Positions 8,052 through 16,871 are shown, counted from the stretch's first letter. The stretch: DNA of 64,000 nucleotides from Dyadobacter sp. MSC1_007 (GCF_023667495.1 NZ_JAMOZL010000005.1:1-64000), one strand, 5' to 3'. Translations and numbers: made by a program. The notes: a model not told the origin generated them from the sequence alone.

Positions 8052-9557
8052 TTAACTTCCTGCAAAACGACGGGACCGCCATTTCGGTACATAAGTGTTC
8101 TCTCCCTCATTCTGAACCGGTTTACCAGCCGCATTAAGGTTTAAAATATATGCGGAAATTACGGCGGCGAGGCTCGCTGTCTCCTCGTCGGAATTTGTAC
8201 TTAACATATCAGGTCGAAAATAGTTCGATACGAAATTGGTGTCAAAACTTCCGTTTACAAACGCTTCGTGTTGCATTGCGAACCGGCAGAACGGCAAAGT
8301 CGTCGCGACGCCTGAAATCTGATATTCATCTATCGCACGGATCATCTTTTGGATCGCCGTTTCGCGGTCTTCTCCATAAGTAATCAGTTTTGCGATCATA
8401 GGATCGTAATAAATAGGGATTTCCATACCCTGTTCAAAGCCGTCGTCGACCCTCACACCATTCCCGTCAGGCTTTGTATATGTATGTAACGTGCCGATAT
8501 CAGGCAGGAAATTGTTCGTAGCATCTTCGGCATATACTCTGATCTCGATGGCGTGACCCTTAAATGTAAGGTCCTCTTGCACGAATGGGAGCGGATTGCC
8601 TTCTGCAACCAAAATCATTTGTTTCACGAGATCGATACCGGTGATGAGTTCGGTTACGGGATGCTCAACCTGCAAGCGTGTGTTCATTTCCAGGAAATAG
8701 AAGTTGCGCTCCTCATCCATGATAAATTCGACGGTCCCTGCTCCATAATAACCACAGGAACGCGCGACATCCACTGCGCAACGCCCCATTTCATGGCGAA
8801 TCTCCGGTGTAATAGAGATTGATGGCGCTTCTTCCACAACTTTCTGATGCCTGCGCTGGATCGAACATTCCCTTTCAAAAAGATATACAATATTTCCGTG
8901 ATGGTCGCCCAGTATCTGAATTTCGATGTGCTTCGGGGAAGTAATGTATTTTTCGATAAAAACAGAGCCATCGCCGAAGGACGATAATGCTTCGCTCACC
9001 GCGCGGTCCATTTGTTCGTCGAACTCGTCTTCGGACGCCACGATCCGCATGCCTTTTCCGCCACCGCCGGCGCTCGCTTTGATCAGGATAGGATAGCCGA
9101 TGGATGAAGCGATAATTTTCGCTTCCATCCTGTCCTGAATGGCCGAAACGGTGCCTGGCACCATGGGAATGTTGTATTGTGAAGCCGCCTGTTTGGCCGC
9201 TATTTTGCTTCCCATTACTTCAATAGAAGCAGCAGACGGACCAATGAAAATAAGTCCGGCTTCTGCGACTTTTTGCGCGAAAGCAGCATTCTCCGACAGA
9301 AAACCATAACCCGGATGAATTGCATCGACATTCAAGTCACGGCAGACCTTAAGGATTTTTTCTGTATTGAGGTAGGACTCCGAAGATGGCGCAGGGCCTA
9401 TGCACACGGCCTCGTCTGCATAGCGCACGTGCGGGGACGTGCGATCCGCCTCGCTGAATACAGCAACAGTCCGGATGTTCATCTCGCGCGCGGTACGCAT
9501 GATGCGCAGCGCGATTTCGCCCCGGTTGGCGACTAAAATTTTTTGGATCTGGGGCAT
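8052..9557 (-). CDS. accC: biotin carboxylase (acetyl-CoA or propionyl-CoA carboxylase subunit)
   Basis: A 501-residue ATP-grasp enzyme that carboxylates biotin carried on a partner protein, the first half-reaction of acyl-CoA carboxylases. It opens with QKILVANRGEIALRIMRTAR. The glycine-rich ATP loop KASAGGGGKGMRIV lies near residue 160, the EMNTRLQVEHPVTE block near 290, and the biotin-carboxylase C-terminal domain after about 335. It is some 50 residues longer than E. coli AccC and has no biotin carrier domain. No accB or carboxyltransferase gene is adjacent, so the partner subunits must be elsewhere. The gene could serve an acetyl-CoA or a propionyl-CoA carboxylase. Confidence 0.92.
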   Translation of the reverse strand: MPQIQKILVANRGEIALRIMRTAREMNIRTVAVFSEADRTSPHVRYADEAVCIGPAPSSESYLNTEKILKVCRDLNVDAIHPGYGFLSENAAFAQKVAEAGLIFIGPSAASIEVMGSKIAAKQAASQYNIPMVPGTVSAIQDRMEAKIIASSIGYPILIKASAGGGGKGMRIVASEDEFDEQMDRAVSEALSSFGDGSVFIEKYITSPKHIEIQILGDHHGNIVYLFERECSIQRRHQKVVEEAPSISITPEIRHEMGRCAVDVARSCGYYGAGTVEFIMDEERNFYFLEMNTRLQVEHPVTELITGIDLVKQMILVAEGNPLPFVQEDLTFKGHAIEIRVYAEDATNNFLPDIGTLHTYTKPDGNGVRVDDGFEQGMEIPIYYDPMIAKLITYGEDRETAIQKMIRAIDEYQISGVATTLPFCRFAMQHEAFVNGSFDTNFVSNYFRPDMLSTNSDEETASLAAVISAYILNLNAAGKPVQNEGENTYVPKWRSRRFAGS

Positions 9558-9746
9558 TCGGTCACACTCAAAAGGTAATGCTCAATGGCTGTAAGTTACA
9601 AAAGCACATTCGTTAATGTACACTACTCACCATAAACGAAAACGGTATTTAAACCGGTGGATCATTAAGCCGTAGCCGTTTGATTTTTGGCGCCCTGTCA
9701 CACGCTTACATTACAAATTGTGGATCGTACTTTTGATTTTAACAAT

Positions 9747-10541
9747 ATGACGGACACAACTATGTTAACACGATCAGCAAAAAGCTTTTTTCTCCGCGCA
9801 CTGTGCTTCACCTCTCTCGCATTGCTTGGTGGTGCTTGTACGAAAGAGGACAGTCAGCCCGAACCCGGCCCCCTGGTTCTTGCTAGCAATGACAGGTTGT
9901 TATTGGCATCGACTTATGCAACCGGAGTTAAAGACATAAAGTACAACTCTGATCACCAACCTGTGAAATTCTTTACAACAGGAATGGAAGTTCAAGTCAG
10001 CTACGACAAAGATCAGGTGGTCTATTCATACTTTGGTGAGAAGTTGATCGAAAAGAAAGTGTACGATATTGAAAATGGGCTAGTAACGAATCTTACGGAA
10101 TACAACTACTTTGGCGACTCTGAAAGTAAAGGTTTTGCGAGTTCATTCACTTACGAAAGTGGGCAGATTATCAAAGCACTGCTTACAGTGGAAGGTAAGC
10201 CATTTGGACACGCAGAATATTTTTATGACAATGCGCGTGAAAATCTTACTGTTGTGAAGATGTTCGATCACAGTGGGAATCTTCTCACAACAACTTCTTA
10301 TGAGTATACTGACTATCTGGACAAATCAGGATCGCACAATGAGTTGCACAGGTGGGTGGATGGTACTCTTTTCCCAAAGAAAGCTAAGTTTCTGGTAAAG
10401 AAGTCTAGTACTGAGGATCATTTTACCGGTAAGCAGTCAGTGATTACGTACGAGTATGTGCTTGACGAGAGGGGTTATGCGCTTAGCGTCAAGGCAACGA
10501 AGAATGGATCGATTTTTAATTGGACCAACACCTGGCAATAA
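9747..10541 (+). CDS. lipoprotein of unknown function
   Basis: Two starts are possible, at 9747 and 9762. Both place a signal peptide (FFLRALCFTSLALLGGAC) before a lipobox cysteine, followed by KEDSQPEPGP, a typical flexible linker. The mature part of about 230 residues is rich in Tyr, Thr and Ser with alternating hydrophobic residues and looks all-beta. It has short repeated units of the kind YxYxxxxLI.K found in YD-repeat-like surface proteins. I do not recognise the family. A TACTTTTG element at about 9729 could be its -7 box; if so the start at 9762 is better. The gene stands alone, divergent from accC and closed by a terminator. Confidence 0.75.
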   Translation: MTDTTMLTRSAKSFFLRALCFTSLALLGGACTKEDSQPEPGPLVLASNDRLLLASTYATGVKDIKYNSDHQPVKFFTTGMEVQVSYDKDQVVYSYFGEKLIEKKVYDIENGLVTNLTEYNYFGDSESKGFASSFTYESGQIIKALLTVEGKPFGHAEYFYDNARENLTVVKMFDHSGNLLTTTSYEYTDYLDKSGSHNELHRWVDGTLFPKKAKFLVKKSSTEDHFTGKQSVITYEYVLDERGYALSVKATKNGSIFNWTNTWQ

Positions 10542-10583
10542 TAATAACTCCTATTACTTGTTAATTTAGTCGATTTCCTTCCA

Positions 10584-10613
10584 AAATCCCGGCAGCACAC
10601 GCCGGGATTTTTT
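10584..10613 (+). terminator. terminator after lipoprotein gene
   Basis: AATCCCGGC, a seven-base loop, then GCCGGGATTTTTT. It is a perfect nine-base stem with a T-run, 43 bases after the lipoprotein stop codon. Confidence 0.9.
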
Positions 10614-10641
10614 ATTATTTTACTAACTTACCAGATGCTGG

Positions 10642-10687
10642 AATGACGGCTGTCATTTTTAAAGTAAGTGTGAATTTTTTATTTTTG
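10642..10687 (+). promoter_or_regulatory. possible promoter with inverted repeat before the oxoamine synthase
   Basis: AATGACggctGTCATT at 10642-10657 is a perfect 6-4-6 inverted repeat. A TATTTTTG -7-like element follows at 10680-10687, 51 bases before the GTG start. No clear -33 TTG is present at the right spacing, so the repeat may be an activator or repressor site. This is inferred from form only. Confidence 0.3.
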
Positions 10688-10737
10688 CATTTATCTAACA
10701 TTTATAATCATTGATTACCCACATAAAATAATACAGA

Positions 10738-12009
10738 GTGGATATTTTCGAGAAATTGCGCAACAACTCAGGTCCGATCGGAACTCCGGCCAAAATGCTG
10801 AATAGTCACCATTATTTTTCATTCCCTATGCTGGAAGGAGAACTTGGTCCGCGCATGAGGTTCATGGGACGTGAAGTATTGAACTGGAGCCTTAACAACT
10901 ATCTGGGGTTGGCCAATCATCCGGAAATTAGACAGGCAGATGCCGATGCGGCCGCCAAATGGGGACTTGCATATCCGATGGGAGCCCGCATGATGTCTGG
11001 TAATTCGACTTTGCACGAAATTTTCGAGAAAGAATTAGCGGAGTTTGTTGGCAAAACCGACGCATTCCTGCTTAACTACGGTTATCAAGGGGTAATGTCG
11101 GCAATCGAATGTCTTTGCGACCACCGCGACGTGATTGTTTATGACGCCGAGTCTCATGCATGCCTGATCGACGGAATCCGTCTTCATAAAGCAAAACTGG
11201 GTGAATATTATAAGTTCAACCACAACGATATGGTCAGTCTGGAAAAGAACCTGATCAGGGCGACGAAGCTGGCGAATGAAAAAGGCGGAGGAGTGCTCGT
11301 AATCACCGAAGGCGTTTTTGGAATGTCGGGTAAAGTAGGTGACCTGAAAGCCATCGCTGAACTGAAAAAGAAATATGATTTCCGTTTGCTGGTCGACGAT
11401 GCACACGGTTTTGGTACAATGGGAGACACCGGTGCCGGCGTGGGCGAGTTGCTTGGCGTACAAAAGGAAATCGATCTGTATTTCTCGACTTTCGCGAAGT
11501 CAATGGCTGCGATCGGTGCATTTATCGCTTCCGACGATCCTGAGATCATCATGTTCCTGAAATACAATATGCGGTCGCAAACTTACGCGAAAGCGCTTCC
11601 GATGCCTTACGTAGAAGGTTGCCGCAAGCGTCTGGAGATGATTAAGACCATGCCCGAATTGCGTAGCAAATTGTGGGAGAATGTAAAAGCGATGCAGGAC
11701 GGTCTTCGTAGCCGTGGTTTCAACATTGGCGAAACCGAGTCGCCCGTTACGCCGGTATTTCTTCATAGCGAAGGCGGCGTACCTGAAGTGACACGCATGG
11801 TGCGTGACTTGCGCGAGAATATGGGTGTTTTCTGCTCGATCGTCGTTTACCCCGTCGTTCCGAAAGGTCAGATCATGTTGCGGATCATTCCTACTGCCGC
11901 GCACACGCTCGACGACGTTGAATATACATTGAATGCATTCACTACACTGGCTGATAAACTCAAGAACAGGGTCTATCAGATCGAAGATGTGCAGGAAGTA
12001 GTGGAATAA
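10738..12009 (+). CDS. PLP-dependent alpha-oxoamine synthase (serine palmitoyltransferase / cysteate acyltransferase type)
   Basis: A 423-residue fold-type I PLP enzyme starting at GTG; no in-frame ATG gives a better start. Family marks are WSLNNYLGLANHP, the His-bearing DAESHACLIDG, LLVDDAHGFGTMG (Asp220, His223) and the PLP lysine Lys254 in FSTFAKSMAA. These enzymes condense an amino acid with an acyl-CoA or acyl-ACP: serine for sphingolipids, cysteate for sulfonolipids, alanine for biotin. No biotin genes are near, and sphingolipids or sulfonolipids are common in this phylum, so a lipid role is the better inference. The amino-acid substrate cannot be decided here. A histone H1-like gene follows after a strong terminator. 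Confidence 0.85.
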   Translation: MDIFEKLRNNSGPIGTPAKMLNSHHYFSFPMLEGELGPRMRFMGREVLNWSLNNYLGLANHPEIRQADADAAAKWGLAYPMGARMMSGNSTLHEIFEKELAEFVGKTDAFLLNYGYQGVMSAIECLCDHRDVIVYDAESHACLIDGIRLHKAKLGEYYKFNHNDMVSLEKNLIRATKLANEKGGGVLVITEGVFGMSGKVGDLKAIAELKKKYDFRLLVDDAHGFGTMGDTGAGVGELLGVQKEIDLYFSTFAKSMAAIGAFIASDDPEIIMFLKYNMRSQTYAKALPMPYVEGCRKRLEMIKTMPELRSKLWENVKAMQDGLRSRGFNIGETESPVTPVFLHSEGGVPEVTRMVRDLRENMGVFCSIVVYPVVPKGQIMLRIIPTAAHTLDDVEYTLNAFTTLADKLKNRVYQIEDVQEVVE

Positions 12010-12034
12010 TCGTAAATCTGCGTTTTTCGCGAAT

Positions 12035-12066
12035 AGAGGGCTTTTTTTATAAAAGCCCTCTTTTTT
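12035..12066 (+). terminator. terminator after oxoamine synthase
   Basis: AGAGGGCTTTT and AAAAGCCCTCT form a perfect stem with a short TTTATA-type loop, followed by six T. It starts 25 bases after the stop codon. Confidence 0.9.
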
Positions 12067-12269
12067 AGTGCCCTTTGGAGGTAAATTTATTGACTTATAA
12101 TGTACTGTAAATCAATTGATTAATCATTTGTAAATGAATAATTGTATTTTAGAAGTGTTTTTTTTTGTTTTTTGGGTTGCGAAAATAGTTTTAATTACTA
12201 AATTTCGGTCAAAACATGCGTTTTTAGCGTGATAGAGGCATTTTTTAAACTAAAAAACAAAAAGAAAAC

Positions 12270-12449
12270 ATGGCAAGATTCGATGAAGTAAAAGACTTGA
12301 TTCTTTCGCTTGAAGGCGATTTCGATAAGTTCTATAACAAAGGTAACCAAGCGGCCGGTACACGTGTTCGTAAGGGGATGCAAGACCTTAAAACGCTGGC
12401 TCAGGATATTCGCGCAGAAGTTCAGAATAAAAAGAACACAGGCGAATAA
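12270..12449 (+). CDS. histone H1-like (Hc1-type) small protein
   Basis: A 59-codon gene starting MARFDEVKDLILSLEGDFDK and ending NKKNTGE. It matches the small conserved protein annotated as histone H1 in Bacteroidota. The helical, lysine-rich sequence has an acidic N-terminal half and a basic middle (GTRVRKGMQDLK). Relatives are thought to bind DNA or associate with the nucleoid; this protein's role is inferred from the family. It stands alone between two terminators, preceded by a 200-base AT-rich region, which suggests its own promoter and strong expression. Confidence 0.85.
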   Translation: MARFDEVKDLILSLEGDFDKFYNKGNQAAGTRVRKGMQDLKTLAQDIRAEVQNKKNTGE

Positions 12450-12473
12450 TTTGAGAAGCACACGAAGATTTTT

Positions 12474-12507
12474 GGGCTCCGGCTTTACGGCTGGAGCCCA
12501 TTTCTTT
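12474..12507 (+). terminator. terminator after histone-like gene
   Basis: GGGCTCCGGC, TTTAC loop, GGCTGGAGCCC. The stem has one bulge and is followed by ATTTCTTT. It begins 25 bases after the small gene's stop codon and abuts the end of the convergent MaoC gene. Confidence 0.75.
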
Positions 12508-12919
12508 AGAATTTTTCCTGATTGATCATCGTCGCCACGCCTCTGGTGGTGACTTTCTTAGTGGTAACGTCCATTATCTCGGTGGAGATCTCGGCGATAT
12601 GTTTGTCCGGATTAATGGAAATGATCTTGAATATGGCCTTGTACTCGGTTTCTACAAACATAGGCCTCAGAAACTCCAAAGTTTGTTTTAGGTAAATGGA
12701 CCCGAATCCCGGAAACTGTGTGCCCAGCACTTTTGTGAAAACAGTTGCTCCAAGCATTCCATGGATAATCGGCTTCTTGAAGGAAGTGGTAGCAGCATAT
12801 TCCGCATCCAGGTGGATCGGGTTGTTGTCGCCGGTAAGGTCGGCAAATGCCTGTACTTGTTCCTGGGTGAATTTAAAGAGATAGTCAAAGGTAGAATCTA
12901 CAACTGGTTCGATCTGCAT
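12506..12919 (-). CDS. MaoC family (R)-specific enoyl-CoA hydratase-like protein
   Basis: Start set at 12919 (MQIEPVVDSTF) because upstream in-frame codons look unlike the family. The 137-residue hot-dog-fold protein carries the hydratase-2 motif DLTGDNNPIHLD, with Asp31 and His36 as the catalytic pair, and the IIHGML segment. The family adds water to trans-2-enoyl-CoA to give R-3-hydroxyacyl-CoA, linking beta-oxidation to other acyl pathways. The product could also be a thioesterase-like relative. It stands alone on this strand, upstream of no obvious partner. Confidence 0.85.
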   Translation of the reverse strand: MQIEPVVDSTFDYLFKFTQEQVQAFADLTGDNNPIHLDAEYAATTSFKKPIIHGMLGATVFTKVLGTQFPGFGSIYLKQTLEFLRPMFVETEYKAIFKIISINPDKHIAEISTEIMDVTTKKVTTRGVATMINQEKF

Positions 12920-12994
12920 AGCTGAAATGTTACTGTAAGGATTTTCAAAATTCGGGGAATTAACGGACTCATCCAAACGCTGCACTAAGGCTAA

Positions 12995-13025
12995 AACAAA
13001 AGAAGCCGCCCGGTGAGGCGGCTTC
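12995..13025 (-). terminator. terminator after hibernation factor gene
   Basis: On the minus strand GAAGCCGCC, a short loop, then GGGCGGCTTC and TTTTGTTTT. It lies 20 bases after the stop codon of the 13046-13423 gene. Confidence 0.85.
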
Positions 13026-13045
13026 CTGGTAATGAGGTTTGATAT

Positions 13046-13423
13046 TTATTCTTCCGTCTCTTCGGTCAGTACAACAACCGCTTCGTCTTCCGTCGCCCCG
13101 TCGAGGACTTTCGGGGCTCTTGCGTTATTGCGCTTATCTTTGAACTTTTTAACCTGCATTTTCAAAGTATCTATTGCTAAATCGGTAGCCTCTTCAAATG
13201 TAGTTCCCTGCTCTCTCACAAACATGGTTCCACCGGGGACGTAGAGTTTAACTTCCAGGAGTTTGGTATGCAACTTGGTATTATCATTCTTGTCGAGCTT
13301 AAGGAATACCTCCCCACTGGTGATCCGGTCATAGAACGTATCCAGTTTGTCCAACTTTTGTTGTATGAAATTTAACAATTTGGGATCGGCATCAAAATGA
13401 ATTGCTTGCATCTGCAGTCTCAT
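13046..13423 (-). CDS. hpf: ribosome hibernation-promoting factor (HPF/YfiA family)
   Basis: Start set at 13423 (MRLQMQAIHFDADPKL); the longer frame adds 24 unlikely residues. The 125-residue protein has the short HPF/YfiA beta-alpha-beta-beta-beta-alpha pattern: KLLNFIQQKLDKLDTFYDRI, then the strand VEVKLYVPGGTMFVREQG and the helix TFEEATDLAIDTLKMQVKKFK. Such factors bind the 30S decoding centre and silence or dimerise ribosomes in stationary phase. It has an acidic C-terminal tail (GATEDEAVVVLTEETEE) but no long HPF dimerisation domain. Confidence 0.92.
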   Translation of the reverse strand: MRLQMQAIHFDADPKLLNFIQQKLDKLDTFYDRITSGEVFLKLDKNDNTKLHTKLLEVKLYVPGGTMFVREQGTTFEEATDLAIDTLKMQVKKFKDKRNNARAPKVLDGATEDEAVVVLTEETEE

Positions 13424-13652
13424 AAGCACACATTGTTTTAGTGTAAAACATATTTCCAACCGCCTTCGCGATATTTGAACCGGAGCTTTATTCATCTTCG
13501 GATAATTATAAAAAAATTAATCTTCCGAAGTGACCTCCTGGCCAATTTTGCCTTAACGGTATATTAAATAAAGGGAAATATTAAGTTAATGTCAAGTAAT
13601 AACTGCTGTTTTTAGGGATATTTATTTATCCTCGAAATGGCCCGAAAATGGC

Positions 13653-13955
13653 TTACGCCTCCTCCAAAAGTGTCTTGAAAGATACATATTGACCGTTAAA
13701 AAGGGCATGGTGCCGGTCGAGCAGCGCTGCCTGGTGATGGGTCTGATAAGCCAGGAAGTCTTCCATTGTCCTGAATTTAAACTGGGTAGTATAGGTAGAT
13801 CCCTCATTCTCTATTTCGGTAAGCAGGCGAAGGAGCTTGCATTCCAGCGGCACGCCGGTTGCGAGGATCTGGGGAATGTGGGTCGATTTCATGTAATGCA
13901 GCCAATCCTTTTCGGCACCGTAGCTGATATTGACTGTAATGTTATAGATGATCAT
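13653..13955 (-). CDS. DUF4286 family protein
   Basis: A 100-residue cytoplasmic protein that I recognise as DUF4286, a small family conserved in Bacteroidota. It begins MIIYNITVNISYGAEKDWLH and contains HIPQILATG and a ferredoxin-like alternation of strands and helices. The function of the family is unknown. It stands alone, divergent from the cytochrome b-like gene at 14025. Confidence 0.85.
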   Translation of the reverse strand: MIIYNITVNISYGAEKDWLHYMKSTHIPQILATGVPLECKLLRLLTEIENEGSTYTTQFKFRTMEDFLAYQTHHQAALLDRHHALFNGQYVSFKTLLEEA

Positions 13956-13981
13956 GTTATAAAAATTTATTTTTTGGGAGT

Positions 13982-13989
13982 TACATTTG
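13982..13989 (+). promoter_or_regulatory. -7 element before cytochrome b-like gene
   Basis: TACATTTG fits the TAnnTTTG consensus exactly and lies 36 bases before the ATG at 14025. I see no TTG at the proper distance upstream, so this is a partial promoter match. Confidence 0.3.
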
Positions 13990-14024
13990 CATGCTTATAC
14001 TTATTCACCTCAAACAGTATTACC

Positions 14025-14444
14025 ATGAATATTCTTCTACACGCCCATTCGGGCCTCCGTTATGTGGTGTTGGGACTTTTAATTGCAGCGGTGTTTATAG
14101 CTTATTCCAATTGGCGGAAAGGAAGTCGGGAAGATAGCAAGGTTTATTTGTTTGCGCTGATCGCGACGCATACGCAGATGCTGATCGGCCTGATCCTTTA
14201 TTTCATGAGCCCCAAAGTTAACTTCGATCTGATCAGCGAGAAAGTTTTTCGTTTTTATTCAATCGAACACGTCTTTATGATGCTCATCGCGATCGTGCTC
14301 ATTACGTTGGGAAGGGTTCGTTCCAAGAAATTGGCCGGACCGGAAAAACACCGTACGGTATTGTATTTCTATGCGATGGCATTGATCATCATTCTCGCAG
14401 CCATTCCCTGGCCTTTCCGCAACCTGGGATCGGGATGGTTTTAA
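14025..14444 (+). CDS. cytochrome b-like small membrane protein
   Basis: 139 residues from the ATG at 14025; the longer frame upstream runs through the DUF4286 gene and is not real. There are four hydrophobic segments. Histidines lie at the membrane edges: LLHAHSGLRYVVL, IATHTQMLIGL and FYSIEHVFMMLIAI, as expected for haem b ligands. Proteins of this type are annotated as cytochrome B in this phylum; the electron partners are unknown. It is followed at once by a hairpin shared with the convergent cysteine synthase gene. Confidence 0.75.
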   Translation: MNILLHAHSGLRYVVLGLLIAAVFIAYSNWRKGSREDSKVYLFALIATHTQMLIGLILYFMSPKVNFDLISEKVFRFYSIEHVFMMLIAIVLITLGRVRSKKLAGPEKHRTVLYFYAMALIIILAAIPWPFRNLGSGWF

Positions 14445-14465
14445 GGGCTTTCGGCGCTCGGCCGT

Positions 14466-14494
14466 CGGCTTTCAGTTTCTTTTGCTGAAAGCCG
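14466..14494. terminator. shared terminator hairpin between convergent genes
   Basis: CGGCTTTCAG and CTGAAAGCCG form a perfect ten-base stem around TTTCTTTTG, between the ends of the cytochrome b-like gene and the cysteine synthase gene. Flanking T-runs are short, so it is a moderate terminator for both directions. Confidence 0.6.
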
Positions 14495-14504
14495 ATTGCC
14501 GATT

Positions 14505-15377
14505 TTAGCCAAACAAATCGCTTGAAAGATAGCGATCACCTCGGTCGCAGATGATGAATACGATTACACCTTCTTTGAGTTCTTTGGCCAGTTGAATGGC
14601 ACCCCAGGCGGCTCCTCCGCTGCTCATCCCGGCGAAAACAGCCTCTTCGTTTGCAAGTCTTCGTGTAGTAAGAACGGCATCTTCCTGGGTTACTTCAACA
14701 ACCCGGTCGACACGCTCGCGTTCAAATATCTTTGGTAAATACTCCACAGGCCACTTTCTGATCCCCGGAATACTGGACCCGTCGGTAGGCTGGCAGCCTA
14801 CGATCTGGATATTGCTGTTTTGTTCTTTCAAATAACGTGATACGCCCATAATAGTCCCCGTCGTTCCCATTGAAGACACAAAATGCGTAATCTCCTGGTT
14901 GGTATCCCTGAGAATTTCCGGGCCGGTTGTATTATAATGCGCTTTCCAGTTGTCGGGATTAGCAAATTGGTTGAGCATAAAATAGCCACCCTGAGCCGCC
15001 TTTTCTTCGGCAAGATCGCGGGCACTTTCCATGGTTTCGGTGAGGAGCACTTTGGCGCCAAACGCCTCCATCGTCAGCACGCGCTCGCGGGTAGAGTTTT
15101 GAGGCATTAATAATTCCAGTTCAAGGTCGAAAAGCCGCGCGATCATGGCCAGGGCAATGCCCGTATTGCCGCTGGTAGCTTCGATAAGCTTCACGCCGGG
15201 CTTTATTTCGCCACGATCGAGCGCGCCTTTGATCATACTGTAAGCAGCGCGATCCTTGACGCTTCCGCCGGGATTATTGCCTTCCAGCTTGCCAAATAGC
15301 TTGACGTTTGGGTTAGGATTGATTCTTTTTAATTCAACGAGGGGTGTATTGCCTACCAGATCGAGTAGTGATGACAT
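14505..15377 (-). CDS. cysM: cysteine synthase B family
   Basis: Start set at 15377 (MSSLLDLVGNTPLVELKRI), which matches the family N-terminus; the upstream 30 codons do not. The 290-residue PLP enzyme joins O-acetylserine with sulfide (or thiosulfate) to form cysteine. Marks: NNPGGSVKDRAAYS with PLP Lys41, the SGNTG substrate loop (69-73) and SSMGTTGTIMG for phosphate binding. The length suits CysM better than the longer CysK. The gene stands alone; no serine acetyltransferase gene is near. Confidence 0.92.
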   Translation of the reverse strand: MSSLLDLVGNTPLVELKRINPNPNVKLFGKLEGNNPGGSVKDRAAYSMIKGALDRGEIKPGVKLIEATSGNTGIALAMIARLFDLELELLMPQNSTRERVLTMEAFGAKVLLTETMESARDLAEEKAAQGGYFMLNQFANPDNWKAHYNTTGPEILRDTNQEITHFVSSMGTTGTIMGVSRYLKEQNSNIQIVGCQPTDGSSIPGIRKWPVEYLPKIFERERVDRVVEVTQEDAVLTTRRLANEEAVFAGMSSGGAAWGAIQLAKELKEGVIVFIICDRGDRYLSSDLFG

Positions 15378-15572
15378 TGGATTCGGGATGTTGTTGTAAA
15401 AATTCAAAAACAGGACAAAGGCAGCCAGGCGGTTTTGCCCTTCGTCTGAAAGATAAATCAACAACATCGAACAACGGGAAAGAATGCCCGTCGGGGATAA
15501 AAAGAAGTAAACTTTGATGTCAGAAGCATATTTACCCTATGAAATTAATGGGAAGCAAATCTACCGGATTAT

Positions 15573-16787
15573 CTATTTGGTCTCGGCAAAAAATTGTTGC
15601 GTGCGCAAAAGGAACACAACAACGGAGCTGCTGTGTGTGCCGTCAACGATTGGGAATAACTCGACGTCGGTTGCGCCGAGTTTTTGCATCGCATCATAGG
15701 CATTTTGAGAATTCAGGTAAAGAACCAACGGATCGCTTGTACCGTGGTAAAGACGGGTCGGCGTTTTAGGCTTCCATTTGTAAACATCATTGTCGGCAAA
15801 GGCATCCAGTAAACCCTTATCCGTGCCATCGTTTAATGCTTTTTTGAAAGAGGCGTTCAGAATGTTGCTGAAACTCTCGCTGATCGTCACATCTTTGCCT
15901 TTCGCTGCTATTTGCTGCGCGTATTTATCTGTAAAATAGTAAGTAGCCGGCTTGTTGAGCTTGTAAATTCTATCATACGTCAACAAAACCCATAAGTACA
16001 ACGAGTTATAAGAAGGTACTTTTGACGTGGTGGAATTGATAATGTACTTCATAAATGCCGTCTTATCGTACGCGCCCGCCCCGCAGCTGGACGCCCGCAG
16101 ATTGAACTCCGAAGAAGCTTCTTCCTCAATCTTTCGTTGCAGCGACATCGTTGCATAACCTCCTTCGGAATAGCCAGCGGTATATAGCTTTTCGTCCCAT
16201 TTAATGTCGGTTTGCCCTTTCAGATATTCTTTGGCAGCACGCAGCATATCGAGCGTGGCGGATGCAAGGCTGGCGCGGTGCTCATACGGGTGCGGAAGAT
16301 CCTTGGAAGCACCATATCCAATATAATCAGGGTAAGCAATAATGTAGCCCATCGACCCGAAAAGCACTCCGAAAGAAGCCGCCTCCGAACCGTCCTGAAA
16401 GTTGGACGGCGCTGAGCCTTCGTCCGTTATCGTGCCATGCTGGACGCTGATCATAGAGACTGGCTGGGTTTGGGGCACTGTCGGTAATATCAGGGCGCCG
16501 GAAGCCGTAATCTCCGCTCCGTCGGTGTTTTTAGTTTTATATGTGATTCGAAAAACTTTGATCCCATTCTTGACAAAACCTGAGACAGGTCCCAAAGAGG
16601 AAGCTTTTTGAATGACTTGCTCCCTCGTGAGCGTCGTGATTGAGGTACTTTCTTTTAAATAGATATTCTCCTCCTTGGGCGGTTCCGGCTTATTGTTGTC
16701 GTCGTTACACGCGTTGAGGATGAGCAGACTCCACAAGAGCAGGAAGGAGAGGTTTTTTAAAGAGAAGGTAGAGATAAATCTTTGCAT
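15573..16787 (-). CDS. alpha/beta hydrolase lipoprotein (secretory lipase-like)
   Basis: A 404-residue exported lipoprotein: signal peptide with lipobox LLILNAC (Cys27) and a proline/glutamate linker. The body is an alpha/beta hydrolase resembling secretory lipases and prolyl-oligopeptidase-like esterases. The nucleophile elbow is TAGYSEGGYA, the acid is probably in HGTSDPLV and the histidine in VDGTHSSS near the C-terminus. ISVQHGT and YPDYIGYG are further family blocks. It should act on esters at the cell surface or in the periplasm. The substrate is unknown. Confidence 0.85.
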   Translation of the reverse strand: MQRFISTFSLKNLSFLLLWSLLILNACNDDNNKPEPPKEENIYLKESTSITTLTREQVIQKASSLGPVSGFVKNGIKVFRITYKTKNTDGAEITASGALILPTVPQTQPVSMISVQHGTITDEGSAPSNFQDGSEAASFGVLFGSMGYIIAYPDYIGYGASKDLPHPYEHRASLASATLDMLRAAKEYLKGQTDIKWDEKLYTAGYSEGGYATMSLQRKIEEEASSEFNLRASSCGAGAYDKTAFMKYIINSTTSKVPSYNSLYLWVLLTYDRIYKLNKPATYYFTDKYAQQIAAKGKDVTISESFSNILNASFKKALNDGTDKGLLDAFADNDVYKWKPKTPTRLYHGTSDPLVLYLNSQNAYDAMQKLGATDVELFPIVDGTHSSSVVVFLLRTQQFFAETK

Positions 16788-16800
16788 AGCTAAAAGACAG

Positions 16801-16844
16801 ACAGGTCATTATTCACCGATAGTAACGAATAATGACCTGTTTTT
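16801..16844 (-). terminator. long perfect hairpin, probable terminator
   Basis: ACAGGTCATTATTC and GAATAATGACCTGT are a perfect 14-base inverted repeat with a 16-base spacer. It lies after the stop of the 16872-17615 gene and just before the next start. On the minus strand the tail is CTGTCTTTT, a weak T-run; on the plus strand it is TTTTT. A regulatory role for the lipase gene is an alternative. Confidence 0.6.
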
Positions 16845-16871
16845 GATGATGGATTTTCTATTATTCGAAAA

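Noticed and set aside
13689..14024. An extension of the cytochrome b-like gene to 13689.
   Set aside because: The extra 112 codons are antisense to the DUF4286 gene; the real start is the ATG at 14025 with a -7 box before it.
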